Of a DNA stretch of 64,000 bases, positions 17,007-26,700 are shown one piece after another. The position numbers and the translations under genes are program-made. Origin of the DNA: Cyclobacterium amurskyense (lineage in GTDB: Bacteria > Bacteroidota > Bacteroidia > Cytophagales > Cyclobacteriaceae); the NCBI RefSeq assembly GCF_001050135.1, contig NZ_CP012040.1, positions 310,001 to 374,000 of the forward strand, read 5' to 3'. The notes beneath the pieces were generated by a model. It did not search any database and was not told the origin of the DNA. It saw only the letters and a program-made list of their open reading frames with translations. Positions within the stretch are counted from its first letter, which is position 1. The number at the start of each line of letters is the position of its first letter.

Positions 17007-17687
17007 CTAAAATTGTTCTATTACACCACCAATGCTTTCTTTTACGTCAATTATATTGGGATCTCCCTTGTATTTCACTCTACCTCTAGTTGCAGCAGTT
17101 CCTTTTAGCGATTCCAACACTTCAAAACTTCCACTTGCATTGGTATTGGTTCTGATTTCTGCATTTTTCACAACCAACTCTTCTCCGTCAATCTCTGAAT
17201 TTGTAAATGCGTTATAATCTAAATTTTCTGCAGTTCCCTTCACAAACATTCTGGCATTGGTTTCTGCCTCCAAAATCAACTGTTCAGCTTTAACTTCTAC
17301 TTCCAGGTAAGCGTTACTCGCCACTTTTAACTGAACCACTTTACTTTCAACCATGTCCTTTACAAAAACCTTAGCTCCAGAGCTAGCTTCAATTTGGTTA
17401 AGTTGGACATAGGTTAAAACCACTTTAACAGAACTGGACTTGGGATTATTACCAGAAACCTCAATTTCTAATTCCCGCTTGTTAACATCTGAAGTCACCT
17501 GACTTATATCAATCCCTGAGGCGGTAATCGTCATTTCATGTATTTCGCCCTTAACAAGTTCAACCTCGATGGCATCACTGACTACTAGCTGATCAAAAGC
17601 ATTTAAGGCTCTGGTTTCGGTAGTGGTTTGTGCTTTGGCACTTAAGACCAATAGCAACATGAATAGGGATAATGCTGTGTTTTTCAT
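17007..17687 (-). CDS. Exported DUF2807 (head GIN domain) protein
   Basis: The 226-residue protein has a clear signal peptide ending LSAKAQ (about residue 20). The rest is a right-handed beta-helix-like GIN domain with repeating short strands, for example NAFDQLVVSDAIEVELVKG at the start, SSGAKVFVKDMV in the middle and NASGSFEVLESLKGTA near the end. DUF2807 proteins are common in Bacteroidota and are often annotated as putative auto-transporter adhesins, but the role is unproven. The start is 20 bases after the SDR gene stop on the same strand, so the two may be co-transcribed. Confidence 0.85.
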   Translation of the reverse strand: MKNTALSLFMLLLVLSAKAQTTTETRALNAFDQLVVSDAIEVELVKGEIHEMTITASGIDISQVTSDVNKRELEIEVSGNNPKSSSVKVVLTYVQLNQIEASSGAKVFVKDMVESKVVQLKVASNAYLEVEVKAEQLILEAETNARMFVKGTAENLDYNAFTNSEIDGEELVVKNAEIRTNTNASGSFEVLESLKGTAATRGRVKYKGDPNIIDVKESIGGVIEQF

Positions 17688-17707
17688 AATTCTAAATAAT
17701 TAATTAA

Positions 17708-18388
17708 TCAATTGATGCCACCATACAATTTAAATGTCATATTTCTTAAGGAGGCATTGGTTGCCGCATAGTGCATAGCCTCAGCAATTTCTTCCGTCTT
17801 AACCCAATCCCCAAAATCAGCATCAGGCATAGCCGCTCTATTTTGAGGCGTATCTATAATACTTGGTACAAAGACATGTGACCTAACTTTTAGATCGGCA
17901 GTTTCATTAGCAATAAAATCTGCCAAATCAATCACCAAACTCTTACTCAAAGCGTATGCCAAAACATCTTTACCTTCATTGGGCTGTAAAGCAGGCTTAG
18001 CCCCTACGAATAGGAAAGTGCCATTGTTGGTTTTTCTCATTAACGGTATAAAATGTTTCACCATATTAAAAGCACTGAAAAAATTAAGTTGAATCATTTT
18101 CTCTATGTCTTTACTAGTAGTTTCTTCAATTCCTCCGATAGCAAAACCTCCTACCAATAAGGCCATGCATTCAAGGCTTCCGTATTGAACTTGGTATTCT
18201 TTACTAAAATCCTTCACAGATTGCTCATCAGTGACATTTACTTGGTAAACATCATCCGCTTCTTCAACTTCCAAGTCGCTACCTGGAGAAACAATGGCTA
18301 TCACTTTAAATCCTTCCCTCTTAAATTTACTTACAACTGCGCTACCCAAATTCCCTGCACTTCCTGTGATAATAATATTTCTATTCAT
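17708..18388 (-). CDS. Short-chain dehydrogenase/reductase
   Basis: The 226-residue Rossmann-fold protein has the NAD(P)-binding motif TGSAGNLGSAV (residues 8-18) and the catalytic Tyr-Lys pair in AYALSKSLV (YxxxK). The motif usually written NNAG is degenerate (LLVGGFA), as in several small SDRs. The substrate is unknown. It is shorter than the classical 250 residues but appears complete. It is divergent from the MscS gene at 18474, whose apparent longer ORF overlaps it only because of an upstream in-frame start. Confidence 0.85.
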   Translation of the reverse strand: MNRNIIITGSAGNLGSAVVSKFKREGFKVIAIVSPGSDLEVEEADDVYQVNVTDEQSVKDFSKEYQVQYGSLECMALLVGGFAIGGIEETTSKDIEKMIQLNFFSAFNMVKHFIPLMRKTNNGTFLFVGAKPALQPNEGKDVLAYALSKSLVIDLADFIANETADLKVRSHVFVPSIIDTPQNRAAMPDADFGDWVKTEEIAEAMHYAATNASLRNMTFKLYGGIN

Positions 18389-18473
18389 GCTATTATTTTG
18401 TTTGGTTATTATGCGGTATTTTTGTCAGCTAAATGGACAAAACATAAAAGTAAGGTTTATTTTTAAAATAGTA

Positions 18474-19358
18474 ATGGAAACAGGAAAAAGCAATATAGAG
18501 GTCAATGAACGAAAAAAACGAATAATATTCGTTTTAAAAGTGCTTGCTTACTTTACTTTTTTGGTCCTTCAGGAAGCCATTGAGCCTGATAAAAATCTTT
18601 TATTTTCAAAACTTTACAATATAGTAGATGCCTTTGCCTTCCTACTTTCAGGAAATATTTTGGTTTCGCTAGGAAGAATATTTTTGGTGAGGTTTTACTT
18701 GAGGAAAAAGAAAACGAACTCACTACACAGTAATTTTGTCCTTGGCATTAATAGGATTGCAAGTCTGCTAAATGTGATTATACTTTTGATCGCTATAATG
18801 GTCTTTTTCGATATTGATCCCAAAGAATTCCTTTCCAGTATTACCATAGTAGCTGCGGCCATTGCACTCTTGTCTAGGGACTATATCATTAATATGCTCA
18901 ATGGACTCATTATCATGTTTTCAGACCAAATCACCCTTGGTGACTATATTAAAGTTGGTGAGCATCAAGGAAAAATAAAAGACATCACTTTATTGAATAT
19001 TGTCCTTTTAAATGATGACTACGACTTGGTAATGGTTCCGAATAGCCTCATTCTTACTGCCAACGTTGTTAATTACAGTCGACAGAACATAAGAAAGCTG
19101 ACCTTTGATTTTGAAGCTACCAATCATTCATTATTAAATGTGGATGAAATGGAAAACGAACTGAAAGCAAAAATAAAACCATTTAAAGAAGAGGTTCAGA
19201 GTGACAGTATTTCTCTTAAAGCACTAGAAATAAAAAAAGACATCGTTAAAATGAAACTTCAGATACAACTAAATAATAAATCAAGAGAATCTGAAAGAAA
19301 AATACGACGAATAATCAATCAGGCAATTATCAACCTTACAGGTGAAGAAAACAAATGA
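18474..19358 (+). CDS. Mechanosensitive ion channel (MscS family)
   Basis: I place the start at the ATG at 18474 (METGKSN), because the longer frame runs into the SDR gene on the other strand. The protein then has 294 residues. Three or four membrane segments are visible in the first half, for example VLKVLAYFTFLVLQEAI and NVIILLIAIMVFFDI. The pore-lining and beta-domain region includes ITIVAAAIALLSRDYIINML and GDYIKVGEHQGKIKDIT, as in MscS. It should open on membrane tension to release solutes. Its end overlaps the alkyltransferase-like gene by 17 bases. Confidence 0.88.
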   Translation: METGKSNIEVNERKKRIIFVLKVLAYFTFLVLQEAIEPDKNLLFSKLYNIVDAFAFLLSGNILVSLGRIFLVRFYLRKKKTNSLHSNFVLGINRIASLLNVIILLIAIMVFFDIDPKEFLSSITIVAAAIALLSRDYIINMLNGLIIMFSDQITLGDYIKVGEHQGKIKDITLLNIVLLNDDYDLVMVPNSLILTANVVNYSRQNIRKLTFDFEATNHSLLNVDEMENELKAKIKPFKEEVQSDSISLKALEIKKDIVKMKLQIQLNNKSRESERKIRRIINQAIINLTGEENK

Positions 19359-19680
19359 CAACTTTTTCTCGCAAGTCTACCAAGTGGTAAAACTCATCCC
19401 TCGAGGAAGGGTAACATCTTATGGTGCCATTGCTTCTTACCTTGGTAGCAAAGGAAGTGCTCGAATGGTAGGCTGGGCCATGAATGCAGCACATGGTATG
19501 GAGGATGTACCTGCCCACCGGGTAGTAAATAGAATAGGGATGTTATCAGGTAAAAACCATTTTGCCACTCCAGACCTTATGCAGCAACTACTGGAAAAAG
19601 AAGGAATCAATGTAGAAAATGACATTATTGTAGATTTTGATAACTTTTTTTGGGACCCAGAGAACCATTTAACCTTATAA
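19342..19680 (+). CDS. Alkyltransferase-like protein (MGMT family, catalytic Cys replaced)
   Basis: The 112-residue protein matches the C-terminal DNA-binding domain of O6-alkylguanine-DNA alkyltransferases: VVKLIPRGRVTSYGAIASYL, then GSARMVGWAMNAA, then the active-site segment VPAHRVVN. In MGMT the motif is PCHR; here residue 58 is Ala, so the protein cannot accept an alkyl group. Such ATL proteins bind O6-alkylguanine and hand it to nucleotide excision repair. It overlaps the MscS gene by 17 bases, so translation may be coupled. Confidence 0.88.
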   Translation: MKKTNDNFFSQVYQVVKLIPRGRVTSYGAIASYLGSKGSARMVGWAMNAAHGMEDVPAHRVVNRIGMLSGKNHFATPDLMQQLLEKEGINVENDIIVDFDNFFWDPENHLTL

Positions 19681-20001
19681 AAGGTTTGAAATCCAACGAC
19701 TTTCAATTGTCATTTTAAAACTAAAAATTACACTTCATATCTACAGTGTTTCAAACCCTACACCAAAGAAACCAAAATATATAATTTATCAAAAACCATG
19801 TAATAATTACCAAATCTTTAATAAATCATTAACTATTTTGCTAATAACAAAACTTAGAAACAAAATATTAGGAAATTAAAATACTTTATTCTAGTTTTGA
19901 AATACATTTTTCAAAAGACAAAAATGTAAACAACATATATTATGGCATGATAATGGTTTACCTGAAAATATCTTTTGAATGATTTAAATAAAATCAATCG
20001 T
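19681..20001. other. Intergenic region with inverted repeats upstream of the sugar transferase
   Basis: GGTTTGAAA at 19683-19691 pairs with TTTCAAACC at 19749-19757, just after the ATL gene; it may act as a 3' hairpin. Further on, two mutually exclusive hairpins overlap: TTTTGAAA (19895-19902) with TTTCAAAA (19909-19916), and ACATTTTT (19904-19911) with AAAAATGT (19920-19927). The region is very AT-rich, so some of this may be chance. No ORF was found. Confidence 0.4.
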
Positions 20002-20691
20002 ATGCCCTCCACTATCACCGAGCGAAAACCAACCGCTAAATCAATCAGCATAAAGAGGAAATATTCAAAAATATTCCCTAGAGTCAATTTTGATGAATCT
20101 CAACAAATGCTCAAAAGGGTTTTTGATATTTCTTTGAGCTTGGGACTTATGGTATTTGTTTTCTCATGGCTATTCCCATTAATAGGCATTATCATTAAAG
20201 CCACCTCTTCCGGCCCTGTGTTTTTCCAACAATTAAGACATGGAAAAGACAATGTACCTTTTTTTTGTTATAAGTTCAGGACGATGTACATCAACGACCA
20301 AGCGGACACTAAACAAGCCACCAAAGATGACCCAAGAATTACTTGGATTGGTAAGTTCTTACGGAAGTCAAGCTTGGATGAATTACCTCAATTTTTAAAT
20401 GTTATCAGAGGTGAAATGTCTATCGTTGGGCCAAGGCCACACGCCATGCCGATGAATTATAAATTTTCTTCAGAGATCGACAATTTTATGTTTCGCCACA
20501 CTGTGAAACCAGGTATTACAGGTCTAGCCCAAGCAAAAGGATTTAGAGGCGAAACCAAAGATTTCTATGATATCTATTCAAGATGTAAGTTGGACATATT
20601 CTATGTGAACAATTGGTCACCGATGTTGGATATTAAAATCATAGTTTGGACTGTGTTTTCTTTACTTTTGGACAAAGGAAAAGCTTATTAA
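20002..20691 (+). CDS. Undecaprenyl-phosphate sugar transferase (WcaJ/EPS initiating type)
   Basis: The product is about 229 residues from ATG 20002; an in-frame TTG at 19975 would add nine. After a basic N-terminus, LKRVFDISLSLGLMVFVFSW begins the single membrane segment. The cytosolic catalytic part shows VFFQQLRHGKDNVPFFCYKFRTM, RKSSLDELPQFLNVIRGEMS, IVGPRP and KPGITGLAQ, all typical of bacterial sugar transferases. These load the first sugar-1-phosphate onto the lipid carrier for exopolysaccharide or glycan synthesis. No other polysaccharide gene lies beside it, which is unusual. Confidence 0.88.
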   Translation: MPSTITERKPTAKSISIKRKYSKIFPRVNFDESQQMLKRVFDISLSLGLMVFVFSWLFPLIGIIIKATSSGPVFFQQLRHGKDNVPFFCYKFRTMYINDQADTKQATKDDPRITWIGKFLRKSSLDELPQFLNVIRGEMSIVGPRPHAMPMNYKFSSEIDNFMFRHTVKPGITGLAQAKGFRGETKDFYDIYSRCKLDIFYVNNWSPMLDIKIIVWTVFSLLLDKGKAY

Positions 20692-20903
20692 GTAGGCTTG
20701 ACAATATCAACAACTGGCAACTCTCTACCACCTTACAGACCTAAGTTATAAATTCAAACTAAGATTATTATGGCCAATCAATACCCTAGACTATGGTATG
20801 CTTTGCTATGCAAAAAATAAAAGCCGGCCCTCAACTTTCCCAAACGATTTATGGTCAAACTATTGACTTTAAATTTCCTTTCAATTGAAAGGAATCTTAT
20901 TCA

Positions 20904-22352
20904 TTAGGTGTGTTTATTCCGCACTAACCAAAGGCCTAAAAACATCAACAAACCGTTTAATATTAACAATTCAAATCCGAATTTGTAACCCCAAAACCAG
21001 TTTTCTGATTTTGATGAAAGGACGAAGGATATTAATGGAGCCAAAACAGCCAAAATGGGAACCCATCTATCTTTCACTTTATATTTGGTGAAAAGCCCAA
21101 AGGAGTAGAGGCCTAGCAAAGGACCGTAAGTATATCCTGCAATTAGAAAAACCGCATTGATTACACTCTGATCATTTAACCATCGAAAAAGGAGAATGAC
21201 TATAAACATCAAAAAAGTAAAACTAAGGTGTACCGTTTTTCTAATGGTCAATGCTTTTTTCTTATCTGGATTCTTGTCTATTTCAAGAAAATCGTAGCAA
21301 AAGGAGGTTGTAAGGGCAGTCAAGGTAGAGTCTGCACTACTATAGGCCGCGGCAGTAATACCCAAAACAAATACAATCCCAGCAAAAGTAGAAAAATAAG
21401 AAGTTGCCAACAGAGGGTATAAATCATCAGTACGTTCAGGAAGGGTAATTTGATTGCTTTCAGCATACATATACAATAAAACCCCTAAGGCTAAGAATAT
21501 CAAATTTACAACTACCAATATATTGGTAAACCAGAACATATTTTTTTGTGCATCTTTGAGATTTTTGCAGGTCAGGTTTTTCTGCATCATATCCTGATCC
21601 AAACCAGTCATGACGATGACTATAAACATTCCTGAAAAAAACTGCTTGAAAAAATTCGTTCCACTTTTCCAATCCCAGTTAAAAATTTTGGAATAAGGTT
21701 GATCTGCTACTTTCACCATCAAATCACCTATCCCGGAAAGCCCGAGCTCTTGTGACACCAAAACAATGCTAACAAAAACTGCCAAAAGCATAAAAAAGGT
21801 TTGTAAGGTATCTGTCCACACCACTGTTTTAATACCTCCCCGAAAAGTATACAACCAAATTAAGGTTACAGTAATCAAAACTGAAACCCAAAAAGGAATT
21901 CCCCATCTGTCAAATAATATGATTTGTAAAACACCAGCCACTAAGAAAACCCTAATAGACGAACCAAGTGTTCTTGAAAGAATAAAAAAGAAAGCTCCCG
22001 TCTTATACGACCAAAAGCCAAATCTCCCTTCCAAATAGGAATAAATTGAAACCAAATTCAGTCGATAATAAAGCGGAAGTAGCACTTTAGCAATCACCGC
22101 ATAGCCCACCGTATAGCCCAAAACAAGTTGAAAATAATAGAAATTACTATTTCCTACTTCTCCAGGCACTGAAATAAAGGTTACTCCCGAAAGTGAAGCA
22201 CCTATCATCCCAAAGGCAACTAAAAACCAAGGAGATTGTCTATCTCCTGTGAAAAAGGTGTCTGATTTTAAATTTCTGGAAGTAAGCCATGAAATCAGGA
22301 ACAACAGTAAAAAATAAGATGTTATAACAATTAATACGAGATTTGAGTCCAT
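20904..22352 (-). CDS. Sodium:solute symporter (SSS family)
   Basis: The 482-residue membrane protein has about 13 predicted membrane segments. Family signatures include the N-terminal SLSGVTFISVPGEVG and the central FRGGIKTVVWTDTLQTFFML. It takes up an organic solute with sodium; the substrate is not predictable. It is divergent from clpS and has no metabolic gene beside it. The N-terminus at the ATG at 22352 gives a first membrane helix at residues 4-24, which supports the start. Confidence 0.88.
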   Translation of the reverse strand: MDSNLVLIVITSYFLLLFLISWLTSRNLKSDTFFTGDRQSPWFLVAFGMIGASLSGVTFISVPGEVGNSNFYYFQLVLGYTVGYAVIAKVLLPLYYRLNLVSIYSYLEGRFGFWSYKTGAFFFILSRTLGSSIRVFLVAGVLQIILFDRWGIPFWVSVLITVTLIWLYTFRGGIKTVVWTDTLQTFFMLLAVFVSIVLVSQELGLSGIGDLMVKVADQPYSKIFNWDWKSGTNFFKQFFSGMFIVIVMTGLDQDMMQKNLTCKNLKDAQKNMFWFTNILVVVNLIFLALGVLLYMYAESNQITLPERTDDLYPLLATSYFSTFAGIVFVLGITAAAYSSADSTLTALTTSFCYDFLEIDKNPDKKKALTIRKTVHLSFTFLMFIVILLFRWLNDQSVINAVFLIAGYTYGPLLGLYSFGLFTKYKVKDRWVPILAVLAPLISFVLSSKSENWFWGYKFGFELLILNGLLMFLGLWLVRNKHT

Positions 22353-22405
22353 AATGCTTTTGGCTAAAGGGCATTAAATTTGGGATTAATTATTAACTTT
22401 GCAAA

Positions 22406-22693
22406 ATGAAACCTTTAGAACATTTATTTGAATCCGAAGAAGAATTATTAGTAGAGGAAACTGTTGACCAGGAAGAGCATGACTTGGTGGTTTTTAATGA
22501 TGACATCAATACTTTCGATCATGTTTCCAAGGTATTAATTAAAGTGTGTAAACATTCCCAAGAACAGGCAGAGCAATGCACAATGATTATTCATTACAAG
22601 GGCAAATGCTCTGTTAAAAAGGGAAGCGCAAGTAAACTCAAACCTATGTGTGAGTCTATTCTTGATGCAGGCATACAGGCTACAATTTTATAA
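22406..22693 (+). CDS. clpS: ClpS adaptor protein
   Basis: The 95-residue protein carries the ClpS core LVVFNDDINTFDHVSKVLIK near residues 27-46, then a C-terminal VKKGSASKLKPMCES. ClpS binds proteins with N-degron residues and delivers them to ClpA/ClpC-ClpP. An acidic N-terminal extension (about 25 residues, EEELLVEETVDQEEH) precedes the core. recR begins 12 bases after its stop, so the pair may be co-transcribed. TAACTTTG at 22394-22401 matches the -7 consensus but is nearly on top of the ATG and lacks a well-spaced -33 element. Confidence 0.93.
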   Translation: MKPLEHLFESEEELLVEETVDQEEHDLVVFNDDINTFDHVSKVLIKVCKHSQEQAEQCTMIIHYKGKCSVKKGSASKLKPMCESILDAGIQATIL

Positions 22694-22705
22694 ATTAAAG
22701 CTTAA

Positions 22706-23326
22706 TTGAATTTCCCTTCCAAACTAATTGAAGATGCTGTAGCGGAAATAAGCCGGCTTCCTGGTATAGGTAAGAAAACAGCCCTCCGCTTAACTTTGCA
22801 TTTGCTTAAGCAAAAAGAGCCCGTAACCACAGCACTTACGGATGCCTTGTTGAACCTTCGTAAAAACATCCAATACTGTGTGATTTGTCATAATGTTTCT
22901 GACGATACAGTTTGCAGTATTTGTGAAGGCCTTAAAAGGGACAAAAGCGTAATCTGTATTGTCGAGGACCTCCCCGATGTACTGGCAATAGAAAACACCA
23001 ACCAATACTCAGGTTTGTACCATGTATTGGGAGGAGTGATTTCCCCGATCCAAGGAATAGGGCCAGATGAGTTAAAGATAGCGTCTTTAATTAAGCGAAT
23101 TGAGACTCCCTCAAATGATGTTCAGGTTAAAGAAATCATCTTGGCACTGCCTGCAACCATGGAGGGAGATACTACCTCATTTTTTATAACAAGAAAGTTG
23201 AAAGACAAAGGCTTAAATATTAGCTCAATAGCTAGAGGTATTCCTGTTGGTAGTGAATTGGAGTACACTGATGAGATAACACTTGGAAGAAGCATCTTAA
23301 CCAGAATAAAATATTCTTCGGAATAA
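22706..23326 (+). CDS. recR: Recombination mediator protein RecR
   Basis: The 206-residue protein matches RecR: helix-hairpin-helix SRLPGIGKKTALRL, the four-cysteine zinc finger CVICHNVSDDTVCSIC near residues 58-73, and a TOPRIM domain (ICIVEDLPDVLAIE and ILALPATMEGDTT). RecR works with RecO and RecF to load RecA at gaps. The start is TTG at 22706 (TTG AAT TTC); no in-frame ATG fits the family's start. It follows clpS by 12 bases. Confidence 0.96.
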   Translation: MNFPSKLIEDAVAEISRLPGIGKKTALRLTLHLLKQKEPVTTALTDALLNLRKNIQYCVICHNVSDDTVCSICEGLKRDKSVICIVEDLPDVLAIENTNQYSGLYHVLGGVISPIQGIGPDELKIASLIKRIETPSNDVQVKEIILALPATMEGDTTSFFITRKLKDKGLNISSIARGIPVGSELEYTDEITLGRSILTRIKYSSE

Positions 23327-23357
23327 TTTGTTGAATTAAAATACCTACCTATATTTG
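23327..23357 (+). promoter_or_regulatory. tRNA-Ala promoter, Bacteroidota consensus
   Basis: TTTG at 23327-23330 and TATATTTG at 23350-23357 are separated by 19 bases, an exact match to the Bacteroidota housekeeping promoter TTTG-N19-TAnnTTTG. Transcription would begin about six bases later, just before the mature tRNA at 23369. It overlaps the recR stop codon region. Confidence 0.75.
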
Positions 23358-23368
23358 CACTCCGTTTC

Positions 23369-23442
23369 GGGGGATTAGCTCAGTTGGCTAGAGCGCTACA
23401 CTGGCAGTGTAGAGGTCATCGGTTCGAATCCGTTATCCTCCA
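23369..23442 (+). tRNA. tRNA-Ala(GGC)
   Basis: A complete 74-nt cloverleaf: acceptor GGGGGAT pairs with ATCCTCC and leaves discriminator A at 23442. The acceptor contains the G3:U70 wobble that identifies alanine tRNAs. The anticodon stem CTACA/TGTAG closes a seven-base loop with GGC at 23403-23405. The T-loop GGTTCGAATCC is standard. CCA is not encoded. Confidence 0.97.
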
Positions 23443-23446
23443 CTTT

Positions 23447-23479
23447 AGGTTTACAGCTAAAGTTGTAAACCTTTTTTTT
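23447..23479 (+). terminator. Intrinsic terminator of tRNA-Ala
   Basis: AGGTTTACA at 23447-23455 pairs with TGTAAACCT at 23464-23472 around an eight-base loop, followed by a run of T. It begins four bases after the tRNA. Confidence 0.88.
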
Positions 23480-23702
23480 ATTTTTAGGGTTTTTAATATA
23501 TCTGTATTATTATTGCTTGTAGGCATTTAAGCAGTCAACCCATTTAACTTTTAGGTACTATATAGTTAAGGCACTTAATTGTTTTTGCCTGATTTAAGTA
23601 AAGAAACAGGTGCTTGCACAGTTCTTTAAATATAAATCCCCCTCTATCCAATGGGAGGGGATAGGGAACCACTATCATAGTTGGAAACATAAATGAAATA
23701 CC

Positions 23703-26700
23703 ATGCCATTTTATCAAAAAAGCTTTTTCGCGTTATCAACTTTTCTATTTTTAACCTTATCGGTTACATACGCACAATATGAGACGCATTTACTTCAAGG
23801 GCTAGTTATATCCAGCTCAGATGCACCGCAGTCCAACGCAGAACTGGCTATAGATGGATTACAAAATACTTCTTGGGTATCCAACAATCCTTTCCCAACA
23901 AATTTTTATGACAATGCTTACCAAAATTTAATTCTACAACCCAACCGTATTGAATTAAGCAATATTTATCCAGAGGCAACCAATTCCTACTCACCATCCA
24001 TTACATTACCAGCTGAGGCCTTTATCAATTTCGCCTCCCCAGAAGACATTTATTTAATAGGATTAAAAACCAATGGTCTACAGGAAAAGGTCACCATTAC
24101 CTTTTTTGATAGTTTAGGAATTGTTAAAACAGAAGAATATTTACCAGCTCAAAGTTACAACCACATCAGGTTTGAAGTTAACCTAGAGGATATTGAAAAA
24201 ATTAAACTCAGTAGTATTGCCTCCTTTTCCATAATGGAAATTGGTTTATTAGCAGAAGTCCCTAAAGAATACATTACGCTGGATCTGGGCGATACTTACA
24301 CTGTTAGTGAGGTAAAATCCAAACATTGGGCAGGAAACAGCAATGCAACAGCCACACAGCTTCTTGCTGGGAATCATCCAGACAGCCTTACAATAATTGC
24401 CAACTTACAGCCCGACGAGATTGCCTTTATTAGCACTTCACTTGACCCAGCTATTGAAGCCAGATACCTCCAGATTGCACATAGGGTAGTTCCTGAAAAC
24501 TACAAAAAGGTCACTGTGTTTGAAATAGAGGCTTATGGTAGTGAGATTGTAAAACCAGACCCAGTACTTCCCGATCCAGACCCAGTAACGACATGGAATC
24601 CAGATGCGGGTTTATATTCGGCACTATCCAAGACAGCAATAGCATCATCAAGCTCTACTGCCAATGGAACCAATAACACAGCAGAGGCGGTATTAGATGA
24701 CAATATTGCCACGGCATGGCTATCTACAAACCCGCTTCCTGATGCTTATGTTAGCAATTCCAGACAAAACATCTTCCTGAACAAAAATGGGATAGCTGGA
24801 AATGGGGCAAACATGACCAATGCTACAGATGGAAATCTGGGTAATAGTACTCCTCAAATAGGCCTAATCAATGGTGTAGCTAACTTCTCACTGGATTTAG
24901 CCCCTGTTAAGGTTCACAGACTAGGGCTTAGGCTGGCCAATAATCATGCTGAACCTGTAAGTATTCAGGTAATTAATCTGCAGGGTGACACCCTTAGTAC
25001 AACTTATGAAACCACAACTACTGGACATGTGAGGTTTGAAATTGAGATGGATGAGGTTACAAAGGTCTTCTTGACATCAAATGCCGCATTCAGCATCCAA
25101 GAAATAGCTGCATATTCGGAACCATTGTCCGAATTTATAACCTTGGACTTGATGGAAGTCAAGCCTGTTTCGCGAATTGCCGCAAAACAATGGAACGGTA
25201 ATAATACTGCCATTTCCTCCAAATTATGGGTAGGACCTACATTAGACAGTTTGACTTTACTGGCAGAGTTGGACCCTAACTCTTTAGACATTCACAATAT
25301 TGAATTACCAGAAGGCAATAGAACCAGGTTTGTTCGACTAGAACAACAATTGGTAGATGAAAATTATAAAAAGGCCACCATCCAAGAATTAACAGTGTAC
25401 GACAAGTTTGGTAACTACGGTCCCCCTCCTGCACCAAAACCGCAGAACACAAGTTTTGGTAAACTATTTGGAGTAAATACAGTATGGGCCTGGGGAACCA
25501 AAAAAGTACCGAACTTGCAAGGAGCAGACGAAGGGGCTCAAAAATTTATCCGAGCTGCCAATCAGGCCAGAAATTACCACAATATCCATTGGGATACTGC
25601 TGACCCTGACATCACCCCTTCCTATGGTGGCGAAAACCCTATGGTATTGCGACCATGGACGCAGTGGACCCGAGAATATAAAGATTGGATAGATAAAGGA
25701 TTTGAAGTAGATGCAACTTTTACCTTTGACAGATTTCAGGAATCTTTATGGGACAATCCTTATTCTTCAGGTTATGGTCTTGGACATGCCTTTGCCAGCA
25801 CTTTTGGCCCAAGTCATGAAAACCTAATCCGCACTGTAGAGGTAGGTAATGAACCCTGGGACTACAGTGACTCAACCTATCGTAAAATACTATTGGGAAC
25901 CGCTCAAGGACTAAAAACTGCAGACCCTATGATAAAGGTATTGCCCGCAGCCTTACAAGCATCCAACCCCGTTACTAATGATGGACAAAAAAATTATATG
26001 GGAACCAAACTGCACGAGGCGGCGGCCCCATACCTTGACGGAATTAACTTACACCTTTACAGCTATTACAGAACCAATGAAGGTGACAGAATAGCTGTAC
26101 ATCCTGAACATCCGGCATCAGAAATGAGGGCCTTGTTTTCCGGATTACGATTTAGAGATGCCAATATGCCTGGCAAAGAAGTGCATGTTACTGAATGGGG
26201 ATGGGATGCTTCAAGTGAAAATGAAACAGCCATCAATTCAGAAGCAGTAAGTGCTCAATCACAGGCTGTATATGCACTACGAGGACTGTTTTGGTTAAGT
26301 AGAATGGGAGTAGATAAGGCCCATTGGTATTTTTATGCCAATGTGGATACCCTTGAAGGCATAGACCCGATTAATTATCAACGGTCTGGACTAACCGAAT
26401 CAGGACACTATGGATTCAAAGAAAAGCGAGCCTTTACAGCGCTTGAGGCCATGCAAAATAGGATGGGAAACCTATATTTTGAAGATGTAATCAGAGAGGA
26501 TGAACAAGCATACATTTACCAACTTAGGAATGAAGAAGGTGAACTGTCCCATCTTATAGCTTGGAGACCAGTTACCGGTGAAGATTCTTTGACAGTAAAT
26601 TACCAGCTTCCGGCAGAATTCCCTGCTCAAGAGGCCTGGTACCTTTCAGGACTATCTCCAAATGGAGAAGAGGTATCCCTTTCTTATACCAATGGAAAAC

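Noticed and set aside
16895..17089. ORF starting inside repeat R2 (similar ORFs start in R3 at 32653 and in R5 at 63331 and 63372).
   Set aside because: The shared peptide comes from the repeat itself, the frames diverge right after it, and it overlaps the end of a real gene; not evidence of a coding repeat.
18294..18473. N-terminal extension of the MscS protein in the longer open frame.
   Set aside because: It overlaps the SDR gene on the opposite strand, and ATG 18474 gives a normal start.
22394..22401. TAACTTTG just before clpS as its promoter.
   Set aside because: Its end is four bases from the ATG and candidate TTG elements lie 11 or 31 bases away instead of about 19; a leaderless transcript is possible but unsupported.
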